From Azoarcus sp. DN11 (lineage in GTDB: Bacteria; Pseudomonadota; Gammaproteobacteria; Burkholderiales; Rhodocyclaceae): 64,000 nucleotides of DNA. Below the pieces are notes generated by a model. The model was given only the letters and a program-made list of their open reading frames with translations, made no database searches and was not told the DNA's origin. The translations under genes and the position numbers were made by a program. The stretch covers positions 4,836,001 through 4,900,000 of the forward strand of contig NZ_CP021731.1 of assembly GCF_003628555.1 (NCBI RefSeq), read 5' to 3'. Below, in pieces: positions 8,908-16,969 of the stretch (within the stretch, counting starts at the first letter, position 1; the number at the start of each line of letters is the position of its first letter).

Positions 8908-9159
8908 ATGACCGAAGCGATTCTTGCCATCAAGCACTGGGGCAACAGCCTCGGCGTGCGCCTGCCCGCCGCCGTCGCGCGCGAGGCCCGTCTGGATGCC
9001 GATCAGCAGGTGCGGATCACGGTCGAGGAAGGCCGCGTCGTGATCACGCCCCTTGCACCGGAGAAACTCAGCCTCGAACAAAGGCTTGCCCGCTTCGATC
9101 CCGAGCGGCACGGCGGCGAGGCGATGGCGAGCCCGAACGTCGGGGCCGAACGGTGGTGA
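8908..9159 (+). CDS. mazE: MazE-family antitoxin (AbrB/SpoVT fold)
   Basis: 83 residues. The N-terminal half is the AbrB-type swapped-hairpin DNA-binding domain: 'IKHWGNSLGVRLPAAVAREA' followed by 'DQQVRITVEEGRVVITP' are the family's diagnostic strands. The C-terminal tail ('LEQRLARFDPERHGGEAMA') is the flexible toxin-binding part. The ATG at 8908 is preferred to the upstream GTG because the GAGGGGG ribosome site lies just before it. The stop overlaps the start of mazF by 4 bases (GTGA), a standard toxin-antitoxin coupling. Confidence 0.9.
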   Translation: MTEAILAIKHWGNSLGVRLPAAVAREARLDADQQVRITVEEGRVVITPLAPEKLSLEQRLARFDPERHGGEAMASPNVGAERW

Positions 9160-9536
9160 GCGCACGCGGCAAGGCGCCGTGGGCGCCCGACCGCCAGGAC
9201 ATCATCTGGATCGACTGCAATCCGCAGGCCGGCCGCGAAATGCGCGACCGCCACCCCTTCCTGGTGCTCTCGCCGCGCGCCTTCAACGAACGCACTTCGC
9301 TGGTCATCGGTCTGCCGATGACCACGGCCGAGTACAACGCCGACAATCCGTTCGCGATCGCCGCGGGAACGGCCGGCGGGCGCCGCCCCGGCAAGACCAG
9401 CTATGTCCTGTGCCACCAGCCGAAATCCTTCGACTGGCGGGTGCGCGAGGCTGCGCCACATCCGATGAAACGTCTGCCCGACGAATTGTTCGCCGAAGCA
9501 TGCGCGGTGCTGAACCAGATCGTGCGCCTCACGTAA
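9156..9536 (+). CDS. mazF: MazF-family mRNA interferase toxin
   Basis: 126 residues from the GTG at 9156. Family landmarks are 'QDIIWIDCNPQAGREMRDRHPFLVLSP', the 'GLPMTT' strand, 'GKTSYVLCHQPKSFDWR' and the C-terminal 'LNQIVRL'. MazF toxins are PemK/CcdB-fold ribonucleases that cut single-stranded mRNA at short sequence motifs. The GTG start overlapping the mazE stop fits translational coupling that keeps antitoxin in excess. The cognate antitoxin is directly upstream. Confidence 0.9.
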   Translation: MSARGKAPWAPDRQDIIWIDCNPQAGREMRDRHPFLVLSPRAFNERTSLVIGLPMTTAEYNADNPFAIAAGTAGGRRPGKTSYVLCHQPKSFDWRVREAAPHPMKRLPDELFAEACAVLNQIVRLT

Positions 9537-9697
9537 GGTGGCGCCCGGCAGCAGCGGTGGAGCCACGCATCGAGCCTTCGCGCTTGCGAACGCTTCTCCG
9601 ACCCGGACTCGGGCTTTGCTCGTTGCCGGCGCTCCGTCGGCTAATCACGAAACCGTATCAAGGCAAGAGGCAAGACTTGCCCCTGAGCAGCTTGCCT

Positions 9698-10204
9698 TTA
9701 CCGCTTTCGCGAGGCCAACGCCGTTGCCAGCGGAAGGAATAGCGTCGATGGAGAGTCAGGCAGTGCGATGAAACCGTGATGAGCATAGAAGCCCACGGCC
9801 CGGTCATCTTTGGCATCGACCATCAACGCATACGCTGCAATCTCGGAACCGGTGGCGCGCACGAGCGCATCGGCCAGCAGCGCGCCCCCGAGGCCCTGCC
9901 CGCTGAACGCCTCGTCGACGGCCAAACGGCCCATGCGAACGGCCGGCACAGCCGGATAGCGCGGAAGCTTCTTGCCGATGTCGGCCGGAAGATCCGCCAG
10001 CATCAGGCTCGCGGAGGCGAGCGTGTAGTACCCGGCGATGCGCTTTCGATCGGCCAGCGCCACAAAGCAGGCCGCCACGCGACGCCGAATGTCCTGGGTG
10101 ACTTGCTCTCGGAAGTACCGATCAAGCGCGGCAGAACCGCAACGGAAGCCGGTACGGTCATGCGTGGCATCGAGCGGCGCGACGAAGAACGGTGCGGCGC
10201 TCAT
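9698..10204 (-). CDS. GNAT-fold acetyltransferase toxin (TacT/AtaT type)
   Basis: 168 residues. The GNAT acetyl-CoA-binding motif is visible as 'VRMGRLAVDEAFSGQGLGGALLADAL' and the C-terminal 'VGFYAHHGFIAL' motif B. The N-terminus 'DRTGFRCGSAALDRYFREQVTQD' is diagnostic for the toxin subfamily that acetylates the amino acid on aminoacyl-tRNA and blocks translation. The start overlaps the stop of the DUF1778 antitoxin by 4 bases, the usual arrangement with the antitoxin first. The exact tRNA target cannot be predicted. Confidence 0.9.
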   Translation of the reverse strand: MSAAPFFVAPLDATHDRTGFRCGSAALDRYFREQVTQDIRRRVAACFVALADRKRIAGYYTLASASLMLADLPADIGKKLPRYPAVPAVRMGRLAVDEAFSGQGLGGALLADALVRATGSEIAAYALMVDAKDDRAVGFYAHHGFIALPDSPSTLFLPLATALASRKR

Positions 10205-10482
10205 TCAGCGCGCAAGAGCTTGCGCCTGCGAGCAAAGGCACGTTCCAAAGCCGGGGCGGGTTGCGGGGGCGATAGCAGCGCCTGTGCGAAGCACTCCTGA
10301 TCGGCCAGCGAAAGACGGACGACGCCCGCTTGTTCGACGGCGCGCTGGGCGGCGTCCTGGACGGCTGCAATGACGAAGTCGGTCATTGTGCGCCCCTGGA
10401 GCTCAGCGGCTCGCTTGAGCAGCGCATGCAGATCGGCGCTGATCCGGGCTTCGAGCCGGGCGGTATTGGTGGCTGTGGCCAT
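10201..10482 (-). CDS. DUF1778 (TacA-like) antitoxin
   Basis: 93 residues from the ATG at 10482, after a GGAGGGACGT ribosome site. The N-terminal ribbon-helix-helix part, 'ARLEARISADLHALLKRAAELQGRTMTDFVIAAVQDAA', matches DUF1778 antitoxins, which bind DNA as dimers. The C-terminal part ('LSLADQECFAQALLSPPQPAPALERAF') is the toxin-neutralising segment. It is translationally coupled to the GNAT toxin gene, and a 23-bp palindrome lies just upstream. Confidence 0.9.
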   Translation of the reverse strand: MATATNTARLEARISADLHALLKRAAELQGRTMTDFVIAAVQDAAQRAVEQAGVVRLSLADQECFAQALLSPPQPAPALERAFARRRKLLRAE

Positions 10483-10504
10483 GGGACGTCCCTCCTGACC
10501 GGGA

Positions 10505-10527
10505 ATATACGGCAAATTGCCGTATAT
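10505..10527. promoter_or_regulatory. 23-bp palindromic operator of the DUF1778/GNAT module
   Basis: Two perfect 11-base arms (ATATACGGCAA and its complement) flank a single central base, 22 bases upstream of the antitoxin start. Ribbon-helix-helix antitoxins of this family repress their own operon through such palindromes. The site is seen directly; binding is inferred. Confidence 0.8.
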
Positions 10528-10957
10528 AGACAGGACGCCGATCGCCGAGTTGCGTTCGGCAGCGTTTCGACCGGTTTCCCGCAAGGCAGCCGATCGAACG
10601 ACAACGGTGCCGAATCGACCGCGGCCCTTCCTGGCCGGAGCTTCTCGGTCGGCGCGGGCCGAGATCTGCCGCATGGTCCCCACTTGGATTAACGGCAGCT
10701 CTGCTTATCTCCCACTGGCTGGTCCCGACCCAATTCAGTCAGTAGCAATACGCGAGGCTCAACGACTGGTTACAGATGCGAGCGGTCACTCGGCGCAGAT
10801 CTCCACGGACGGTTGCTCGGCCTCAACTGGCCTCAACCCGCGCCATCACTCAGCGGCAGTGATCTCTGCAGGCGCCGTCTGGCCCTGATACCAGCTCGAC
10901 CGCGCGTCACATTCCGCTTGAACTCGGAGCTTTTAGCGATCGGCCTCCAGCTTGAGA
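10528..10957. other. Gene-free stretch between the toxin-antitoxin module and the transposase debris
   Basis: No supported gene; the short open frames here have no recognisable product. It may be older mobile-element debris, but I cannot identify any part of it. Confidence 0.4.
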
Positions 10958-11239
10958 ACAACGCCGGACATACAGGTCTCCCTCACGGATCCCGACGCCC
11001 GCTCGATGAAGACGCGGGCCACAGGCATCACGGGCTATGACGGGCAGACGGCGGTCGAGACCAAGAACAGTTAAGTGATATGCAGCCATCGCGTCGAAGC
11101 GGACCTTAATCCACCCATTCAGCATCGTAAGCTTGTCCTGCGGGCGCTCCCTCTTCGCGCGAGCGCCCGCAGGCTCTTGCCAGTCGGCGCTGTCCATCTC
11201 GACCAGGTAGCGTTCGATGCTCGTTTCAATCTCCTGCAT
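10958..11239. pseudogene. Rearranged remnants of an IS1182-like transposase
   Basis: Two fragments of one transposase are recognisable, in opposite orientations. On the plus strand (10958-11103) the frame reads 'TPDIQVSLTDPDARSM', then 'GITGYDGQTAVETKNS', a stop codon, and then 'VICSHRV', aligning with the usual IS1182 segment 'LTDPDARSM...GYNVQTAVD...LIVAHEV'. On the minus strand (11239 down to about 11110) 'MQEIETSIERYLVEMDSADWQ' and 'RAKRERPQDKL' match the coiled-coil segment that normally lies just N-terminal of it. The gene is therefore broken, internally inverted and carries a stop. No terminal inverted repeats were found. Confidence 0.6.
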
Positions 11240-11527
11240 CCGGCGCTGGAAATGAGTCGGTCAGCGGTCGAAGCTCAGAATTCTCTACGTCCGCTTCGAA
11301 GGCCACCCCACAGTCTGACCCGACAGGTCTACACGGACCCGCGTCAGTAAAGCGAATCATTTGAGTATCCATCTCCATATGCCCATGTGATTGTAACGGT
11401 TTTCACTACATGCCATTGGCGAACGTCAAAGGGATAACAACTTGCCACCTACATGTAACTCGATGTAAATTCTTCCAATGCGGCACCTGGATCAAGGCCG
11501 GCAGATTTGGAAATGATGGAGAGGTGA

Positions 11528-12700
11528 TTGCTCAAGAAGCTTCTTGTCGCAGCTTGCTCGCTGCTCGCGTTGATAAGTTCCGTCGCCGCCGAGGAGGTTA
11601 CCGTAGGCGGGTTCGCATTCGCGGGCGACTTCAAGAGTGCAGCCGGACGCTTCCCTCTCACCTATGCAGTGTTTGAAAAGCTCAATCGTGACAAGGGGCA
11701 AAGCCATAACCTGTCGCGCGAAGTTATTGAGCGGATGCGCCAGACGACTAACGCGAGTATCCAATTTAATCTGGGTGATAAAGGGGTCAACCTGAAAGAC
11801 AGCGATCGCGCCCTCATGTCAGTGCTGCTGCTGACCGGCGAGACCGTGGCAACGGAGAACTTCGGCAGTTACTACAAGACGTTCGTCAATTTGCGCGGCG
11901 ATGCGTTGATTTTCGACTACAAGAATCAGATAGTCGTTCGTAGCTATCCGCTGAGCGTGGTGCTCTTCGACGCCACCCCGGCAATGCCTACCAAGGAATA
12001 CCTTTCCGCATTCGTCGAGAATTTGCTCAAAAGAACTGATGGTCGGGGTCTGATCAGTCAGTACGAGCGACGCATGCAGGCTGCCAATATCGATCAGAAA
12101 GCGGCCAAGACAGTCCAGGTGCGAAACATTCGGATCGACGCCCCTGCGCTCGACGCAATGCCCGCCCCACTGAAAGCGGATATCACGAGTGCCGAGTCGA
12201 TCGTCGCCGATGGGTTCGCCTCGATCATCTCAGCCAAGCTCGGAATTTCGTTGTTGCCGCGCACCGTCGGACACGCCGTGGGTAACGTAATGACCATGCG
12301 ACTGGAAAACGGGGACGACTACAAGTTGAAGGTCGGCGAAGGCGACTACGTTTTTGATATCGCCTTGAAGAAGTTCGCGAAAATCAAGACAGCTGAGAAT
12401 AATGTGGCGACCTCTTTTGTCTACGGGGCCTACGTCGATCTGGCCTTCCTGGAGCCTTCGCTCGGAACGAGCTTTCTGTCGACGTCGATCAAGAATGGCG
12501 AAACGGCCCTGGTGCCCACCGGCCAAATTTCCAATGATGACTTCCCGGGATACCAGGATGCCTATCGCGGTTTGTTCCTGAAACTGACTGAAGTTCTCGC
12601 CGGCGGTGGCGATGGCAAATGGATAAAGACGGCCTCCTCGTCTAGTAACATCGAAGATCAAATTAGTGCGGCACGCAAAATACTTGAGGAATGTAAATGA
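11528..12700 (+). CDS. Exported protein of unknown function, first gene of CsgG-like island
   Basis: 390 residues starting at TTG (11528), with GGAGAGG immediately upstream. The Sec signal peptide (two lysines, leucine-rich core, cleavage near 'SSVAAEE') indicates export to the periplasm or outer membrane. The rest has no domain I recognise. It contains regular alternating strands and 'LLPRTVGHAVGNVMTM', and one Cys at the extreme C-terminus (ECK). The 4-base overlap with the next gene (ATGA) shows co-translation. Base composition is visibly more AT-rich than the genes flanking the island. Confidence 0.7.
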   Translation: MLKKLLVAACSLLALISSVAAEEVTVGGFAFAGDFKSAAGRFPLTYAVFEKLNRDKGQSHNLSREVIERMRQTTNASIQFNLGDKGVNLKDSDRALMSVLLLTGETVATENFGSYYKTFVNLRGDALIFDYKNQIVVRSYPLSVVLFDATPAMPTKEYLSAFVENLLKRTDGRGLISQYERRMQAANIDQKAAKTVQVRNIRIDAPALDAMPAPLKADITSAESIVADGFASIISAKLGISLLPRTVGHAVGNVMTMRLENGDDYKLKVGEGDYVFDIALKKFAKIKTAENNVATSFVYGAYVDLAFLEPSLGTSFLSTSIKNGETALVPTGQISNDDFPGYQDAYRGLFLKLTEVLAGGGDGKWIKTASSSSNIEDQISAARKILEECK

Positions 12701-13812
12701 AGATACGGTTGCTGATGGGGTTGCTGGCTCTAGTGCCTACGCTGGCGATGGGACAGGTGGTGCAGGTAAAAGGGGTTGGCACTTCCAGTTACAGCGGGGA
12801 GCTAAGCCCGACCGTCAAGGAAGCGTCATATCAGAAGGCTCAGGTATCTGCGGTCGAGCGCTATTTCGCTGAAAACGGGGAAGCTGAATCGAAAAACTTC
12901 GAGGCCATTGCAGATCAGATTGCGGCCAATCTCGACAACTTCATTCTCAGCACGACTATCCTGAATGAGCAGGATCAGCCGAGCCTCAAGAAGTACTCTG
13001 TTGCGGTCAAGGTCGAGCTGAATGTCGCCAAGCTGCGTAACACGCTGCGCAAATCCAGTGTTGTCGGCACCGCCGGTGCCTATGACAAGTCTCCGATGGT
13101 CTATGTGTTCGTTGGCCGTGAAGCTGCGAGCGTCCGTGCCTTCGACACCAGGGTCGTGAAGCGGGAAGAAATTACCGCGAAAGGCGGTTCCCGTAGTACG
13201 AGCGCGACGCGGGGCAATGAAGGTGAAGACATCGGCGGCACGTCGATTTCTACGAGCGCCACCAAGGAGACGTCAAACAGCCGTTCCGCATCATCCTCCG
13301 TGCGCGTCGAAACCGGAGGCAGCGCAACCCGCAAGGCGGACGATGTCACGTACCGCCTGCTGCCGATGGCCAATGCCAAGACATCCATCACCAGCGTTTT
13401 CTCGCAAGCGGGCTTCCGCGTCGAGGAACCCGAATTCGTCATCGGCGACCGTGAGTTCAATGCCATGACGAAGGAGTTTTCGGCGGGCAACGACATCGCC
13501 CCGGCCACGATGCGCTCGATCGTCGGATCGCTAACGAAGGCGCAGGTTCCACTGCTCGTGTTGGCAACGTTGGATGTGGGAGCGGCCGATCAGGATCCGG
13601 CGACGGGGATGCAACGGGTGGCCGTCACGACAGTGGGGCGGGTGCTCGATGTATCGAGTGGCCGTCCGCGCGAAGTGGCGTCGGTTCCGGCCGTCCAGTA
13701 CTTCGGGGTGGGCTCTGATAACCAGGCTGCCATCAACAAAGGACTTAAGGAAGCGTCACTGGCCGCTGCGCGAGAAGTAGTCAGTCGTTTGAATGCAGTT
13801 GGAACTCATTAA
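12697..13812 (+). CDS. Exported FlgT/CsgG-like protein
   Basis: 371 residues with a Sec signal peptide ending near 'TLAMGQ'. Residues ~20-120 resemble the N-terminal domain of FlgT/LPP20-type envelope proteins: 'VVQVKGVGTSSYSGE' then 'KEASYQKAQVSAVERYFAE' and 'YSVAVKVELNVAKLR'. A Ser/Thr/Gly-rich low-complexity stretch (about 155-215) interrupts the protein, followed by 'ITSVFSQAGFRV', 'VPLLVLATLDVGAAD' and 'AVTTVGRVLDVSSGR', strands like those in CsgG-type domains. It overlaps the preceding gene by 4 bases and precedes the third by 18. The role is probably structural, in an envelope assembly; that is inference from fold resemblance. Confidence 0.65.
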   Translation: MKIRLLMGLLALVPTLAMGQVVQVKGVGTSSYSGELSPTVKEASYQKAQVSAVERYFAENGEAESKNFEAIADQIAANLDNFILSTTILNEQDQPSLKKYSVAVKVELNVAKLRNTLRKSSVVGTAGAYDKSPMVYVFVGREAASVRAFDTRVVKREEITAKGGSRSTSATRGNEGEDIGGTSISTSATKETSNSRSASSSVRVETGGSATRKADDVTYRLLPMANAKTSITSVFSQAGFRVEEPEFVIGDREFNAMTKEFSAGNDIAPATMRSIVGSLTKAQVPLLVLATLDVGAADQDPATGMQRVAVTTVGRVLDVSSGRPREVASVPAVQYFGVGSDNQAAINKGLKEASLAAAREVVSRLNAVGTH

Positions 13813-13830
13813 TCACTTGGAGAACGCCTC

Positions 13831-14448
13831 ATGAATAACTGGATCAAGAAGGGAATCGTTAGCGTCGCAGCGGTGTGTTTTGCCGGGGTCGCGGCGGCGC
13901 AGTTCGGTGGTCTGGCAAACGCTCTTCCGGGGGGCTCCAAGAGTGCCGGCGGGGTGACCGCAGAGTCCCTCGTCAAGAGCTATGTTTCCGGCACCAAGTA
14001 TGTTCTTGCCTCCGATGCCAAGCTGCTTTCGGCACTCGGCCTCAAGGACCAAGCTGCCAAATCGGAACTTCAGGCGAATAACCTGACCGAGGGCGCTACC
14101 GTCGGCAGTCTCGAGGACGCGGTCAAGGTACAAACGGAAAGCAGCAAACAGCTCGCCGAGGGCTTCGACAACAGTAAAGTGGCTCTTGACGCCGAAGGGA
14201 AAAAAGCCTTTACGCTCGGGCTGGTTGATCTGGCAAAAGGCATTACCAGCTACTCCAACATGAGTTCCGACGTTTCGAAGTTCACGCCTAGCGCTACCTC
14301 CATTGGCGGTGCGGCCGGCGCTGCGATGTTCGTCGTCAAGACCCTGCCCGACACCAGCACCAATCTGATGAACACCTTGAAGAAGGCAGTGGCGTTCGCG
14401 AAGGAAAACAAGATTGAAGTGCCGAAGGAAGCAACCAGCCTCCTCTAA
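13831..14448 (+). CDS. Small exported alpha-helical protein of the CsgG-like island
   Basis: 205 residues. The signal peptide ends near 'GVAAAQF'. The mature protein is rich in Ala, Ser, Lys and Gly, mostly predicted helical ('ESLVKSYVSGTKYVLASDAKLLSALGLKDQAAKSELQANN'-like periodicity, given here in shortened form) and has no Cys after the leader. Its size and composition could suit a periplasmic subunit or filament-like component, but no family is recognised. An 18-base gap follows the previous gene, and a ribosome site (TTGGAGAACG) precedes the ATG. A hairpin lies directly after the stop. Confidence 0.6.
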   Translation: MNNWIKKGIVSVAAVCFAGVAAAQFGGLANALPGGSKSAGGVTAESLVKSYVSGTKYVLASDAKLLSALGLKDQAAKSELQANNLTEGATVGSLEDAVKVQTESSKQLAEGFDNSKVALDAEGKKAFTLGLVDLAKGITSYSNMSSDVSKFTPSATSIGGAAGAAMFVVKTLPDTSTNLMNTLKKAVAFAKENKIEVPKEATSLL

Positions 14449-14460
14449 TTTCAAGTAATG

Positions 14461-14491
14461 GGCGACCCGATTTTTGGGTCGCCTAAATTTT
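14461..14491 (+). terminator. Hairpin between third and fourth genes of the island
   Basis: The 8-bp stem GGCGACCC / GGGTCGCC with a GATTTTT loop is followed by TAAATTTT. It begins 12 bases after a stop and ends about 16 bases before the next start. It could be a partial terminator or attenuator that lowers expression of the downstream lipoprotein; the T tract is interrupted. Confidence 0.6.
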
Positions 14492-14507
14492 CACGAGGTT
14501 GGCCATT

Positions 14508-15968
14508 TTGAAGAAACTAATGCTTTCGTCCCTGATCGCCGTGGCGCTGGTCGGTTGTGGCGAACAAAAGGTCGAGAAACCGCAAGAAGAGGCCCCCAAG
14601 GCGGTCGGACCCAGCTTGACACAGACACCGGACGTCGGCAAGGTCGAGCAAATTCAGGTAACGGCCAAGGGAATGGGCGTGACGCCCGGCGCCGCCGTAA
14701 ACGATGCCCTGAAGACAGCGATCATGCAGGTCAATGGCACCCGAGTCGAAGCGGTATCAGCGACCTTGAATACCTTCTCCAATGCGACTGCCAATCTCGA
14801 CGTCCAGACCGCCAGTGGATATCGGGACAGCGCTGAAGCCACGGCCACTTTGCAGAGTCAAAATTTCGCCGACCAGATCGTCTCCGAGTCCAAGGGCATG
14901 GTGACGTCCTTCCGAGTAGTCAAGATGCTCGCGCCCAAGTCCAAAGGGGATATCTATACCGTAGATATCGAAGCCAAGATCGCAAAATTTGCGGCACCGG
15001 CGGATGCGGGCAAGATCAAAATCGTCGTGGCGCCCTTGAAGTCGAATGTTGCGGCCTATGACATCGGCGGCACCGTCGTGCCTGCGTCCGAAGTCCTCAA
15101 TCCGATTCGCCAACAGATTATCGATGCGCTTTCGCAAACCGGGCGCTTCACCATCCTCGATCGCCAATTCGAAGCCGATATCGAGGGAGAGCTCGATATG
15201 ATCGGTTCGGGCAAGAGCGCCAACACGGACTTTGCGAAGCTCGGCCAGGCATTGGCCGCCGACTTGGTATGGATCGGGGTCGTGAACGACTTGGCGTACA
15301 AGAAGCACGCGCGCAAATTGCAGACCTCCGACCGCGAACTAGTCAGCTACTCCGGCGCCTGGTCCGTTTCGCAGCGATTGATCAACCTGACGACCCGTCA
15401 GATTCTACAATCGAACACGCTGCAGGGTACGCCACCATCCGTTAAACCTACCACGCTGGGGGCAGGTGTCGATTCCAACGCAATGCTCGCGTCCATTCGT
15501 AATGAGATCGTGAAAAACGCGACGGAAGCGATCATCCTTCGCACTTTCCCGATCTCCATCGTCGAACGAGATGGGAATATGGTGGTATTGAGCCAAGGCG
15601 GCCAAGCAGTCCGCGAAAACAGACGCTATCAGATTTACCTGCAAGGCAAGGAAATCAAGGATCCGCAGACTGGTCAGTCACTGGGCAACATGGAAAGCCT
15701 TTGTTGCGAAGTCGTCATCAACAGGGTGACTCCGAACTTGTCGTATGGGACGCTCGAGAACATCAAAATTGAGTTGTCGTCAGTTCAGCCAGGGGCTCTA
15801 CAGATCCGTGAAGCCTTAGCCGACCGACCGGAGGCTGCCGCTGCTGCGCCAGAAGCGGTCCATCAGCCCGTCCCTGCGGCTGAGCACAAGCCTGTTGCGC
15901 AGCCGGCAGTAGCCCGTAGCGCACCCACTGCGCAGGCGCCGCGGGTCAAACAATCCGAAGACTGGTAA
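14508..15968 (+). CDS. CsgG-domain outer-membrane lipoprotein
   Basis: About 486 residues from the TTG at 14508, which has CACGAGG at the right distance; the TTG at 14499 is too close to it. The lipoprotein signal ends V-G-C with Cys at residue 17. An FlgT-N-like segment comes first ('VEQIQVTAKGMGVTPGAAVNDALKTA'-type, spanning about residues 45-75). Then comes a CsgG core: 'KIKIVVAPLKSN', 'IIDALSQTGRFTILDRQFEADIEGE', 'LAADLVWIGVVNDL'. A beta-rich domain and a Pro/Ala-rich tail follow. CsgG proteins form outer-membrane secretion pores for curli; no curlin or CsgE/F-like gene is seen nearby, so the substrate or role here is open. Confidence 0.75.
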   Translation: MKKLMLSSLIAVALVGCGEQKVEKPQEEAPKAVGPSLTQTPDVGKVEQIQVTAKGMGVTPGAAVNDALKTAIMQVNGTRVEAVSATLNTFSNATANLDVQTASGYRDSAEATATLQSQNFADQIVSESKGMVTSFRVVKMLAPKSKGDIYTVDIEAKIAKFAAPADAGKIKIVVAPLKSNVAAYDIGGTVVPASEVLNPIRQQIIDALSQTGRFTILDRQFEADIEGELDMIGSGKSANTDFAKLGQALAADLVWIGVVNDLAYKKHARKLQTSDRELVSYSGAWSVSQRLINLTTRQILQSNTLQGTPPSVKPTTLGAGVDSNAMLASIRNEIVKNATEAIILRTFPISIVERDGNMVVLSQGGQAVRENRRYQIYLQGKEIKDPQTGQSLGNMESLCCEVVINRVTPNLSYGTLENIKIELSSVQPGALQIREALADRPEAAAAAPEAVHQPVPAAEHKPVAQPAVARSAPTAQAPRVKQSEDW

Positions 15969-15991
15969 GCGCCTCGTTGTTATCGTGATGA

Positions 15992-16024
15992 GGGATGCCG
16001 CGCTTTAATGCGGCATCCCATTTT
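15992..16024 (+). terminator. Strong terminator at the end of the CsgG-like island
   Basis: A perfect 10-bp stem (GGGATGCCGC / GCGGCATCCC) with an 8-base loop is followed by ATTTT. It lies 23 bases after the stop of the CsgG lipoprotein gene and closes the four-gene unit. Confidence 0.88.
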
Positions 16025-16371
16025 CGTAAGTAGATGCGCGCATTTTTTCGGACTGCTAGCTTGCGTTATCGCGGTCGCTTGCCAATTTGACCTGCTCTCA
16101 ATCGAGAGTTCGCGTTTGCCACGGACGGAGGCCGCCGTTCAAATCAATTGACACAGAACGGCAGGTAACCGAAGCATTGCCGACTGACCGAGTGATCAAC
16201 TGTGCAGGCCACTAGCTCAAGGTCGGCTCTGGCCGAGTTACGCGAGTTCGCCTTCGGGCAGGTTTCTGAGTTGAGCAGTCGCGCGAACGGCGGCTATGTC
16301 AAATGAGCGACCGACCGCAACTGGCCGTTTGCTGCCCTTTCAAATTCAAACTCGCTGCACCAATTCGACAG
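16025..16371. other. Gene-free stretch, about 350 bp
   Basis: No supported coding sequence or RNA. It separates the plus-strand CsgG-like island from the minus-strand DUF4124/NERD pair. Confidence 0.5.
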
Positions 16372-16959
16372 TCACCTCCGCATCGTCCCCTTTACATCCG
16401 CAATCACCGCCAGCCCTATCCCGATCCGCTGCGCGTGCAGATTCAACTGCGCCGTACGCGCAGCGGTATTCAAAACCAGCGATCCCTGATACCGCTGATT
16501 CAAATCCTCGGCCGCGCAATTCGACAGGGTCACGTCGAGGTTCAGAATTTTCGGCGTATAGCCCGGCGACGCGACGCCGAGCAGTTGGCAACGGTTTTCC
16601 GGGCTGGACCCGACGAACTTGCCGTCTTCGGAGATCTGGATGCTCAGAGGCACAACGAAGTGAGTGCCGTTCTGCTGTAACCCCGCGTTCATCACCTGGT
16701 ATTGCGCCTCCCCCTGCCACGGACCCTGTGGTTTCTCGTAGCCGCCGCCGACGACGGTCTGTTTGACGCTCGGATTCGGAGCGGCAGCGGCATTGCCCGG
16801 TTGAATCAGCGGGCGGTTGCACGGCGAATCGGTGTAGGTGACTCGGCCCCCCTGCTCACAGCGATAGATCGACTGGGCGTGCGTGGCGAGCGGCATCGCG
16901 AGAAGCGCGAGCATGGGTGTGAGCAGGCGCAGGAATGCAAACTCGCGCATCGTTTTCAT
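16372..16959 (-). CDS. Periplasmic DUF4124-domain protein
   Basis: 195 residues from the ATG at 16959, preceded by a perfect AAGGAG at ideal spacing; the longer frame is rejected. The Sec signal peptide ends near 'ATHAQS'. The DUF4124 motif follows at once: 'IYRCEQGGRVTYTDSPC', with the two conserved cysteines. The C-terminal ~100 residues are beta-rich with two further cysteines ('ENRCQLL', 'LSNCAAE'). DUF4124 proteins are common small periplasmic proteins in betaproteobacteria, without a settled function. It starts 10 bases after the NERD gene, so the two are likely co-transcribed. Confidence 0.8.
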   Translation of the reverse strand: MKTMREFAFLRLLTPMLALLAMPLATHAQSIYRCEQGGRVTYTDSPCNRPLIQPGNAAAAPNPSVKQTVVGGGYEKPQGPWQGEAQYQVMNAGLQQNGTHFVVPLSIQISEDGKFVGSSPENRCQLLGVASPGYTPKILNLDVTLSNCAAEDLNQRYQGSLVLNTAARTAQLNLHAQRIGIGLAVIADVKGTMRR

Positions 16960-16969
16960 TGAAACTCCT

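Noticed and set aside
10907..11239. Intact 110-aa minus-strand gene
   Set aside because: Only its first ~40 residues resemble a transposase; the rest is antisense to the plus-strand fragment, so it is debris.
11528..15968. Curli (csg) operon
   Set aside because: Only the CsgG domain is shared; no CsgA/B repeat protein, CsgE or CsgF-like gene is visible, and the other three proteins do not match curli components.
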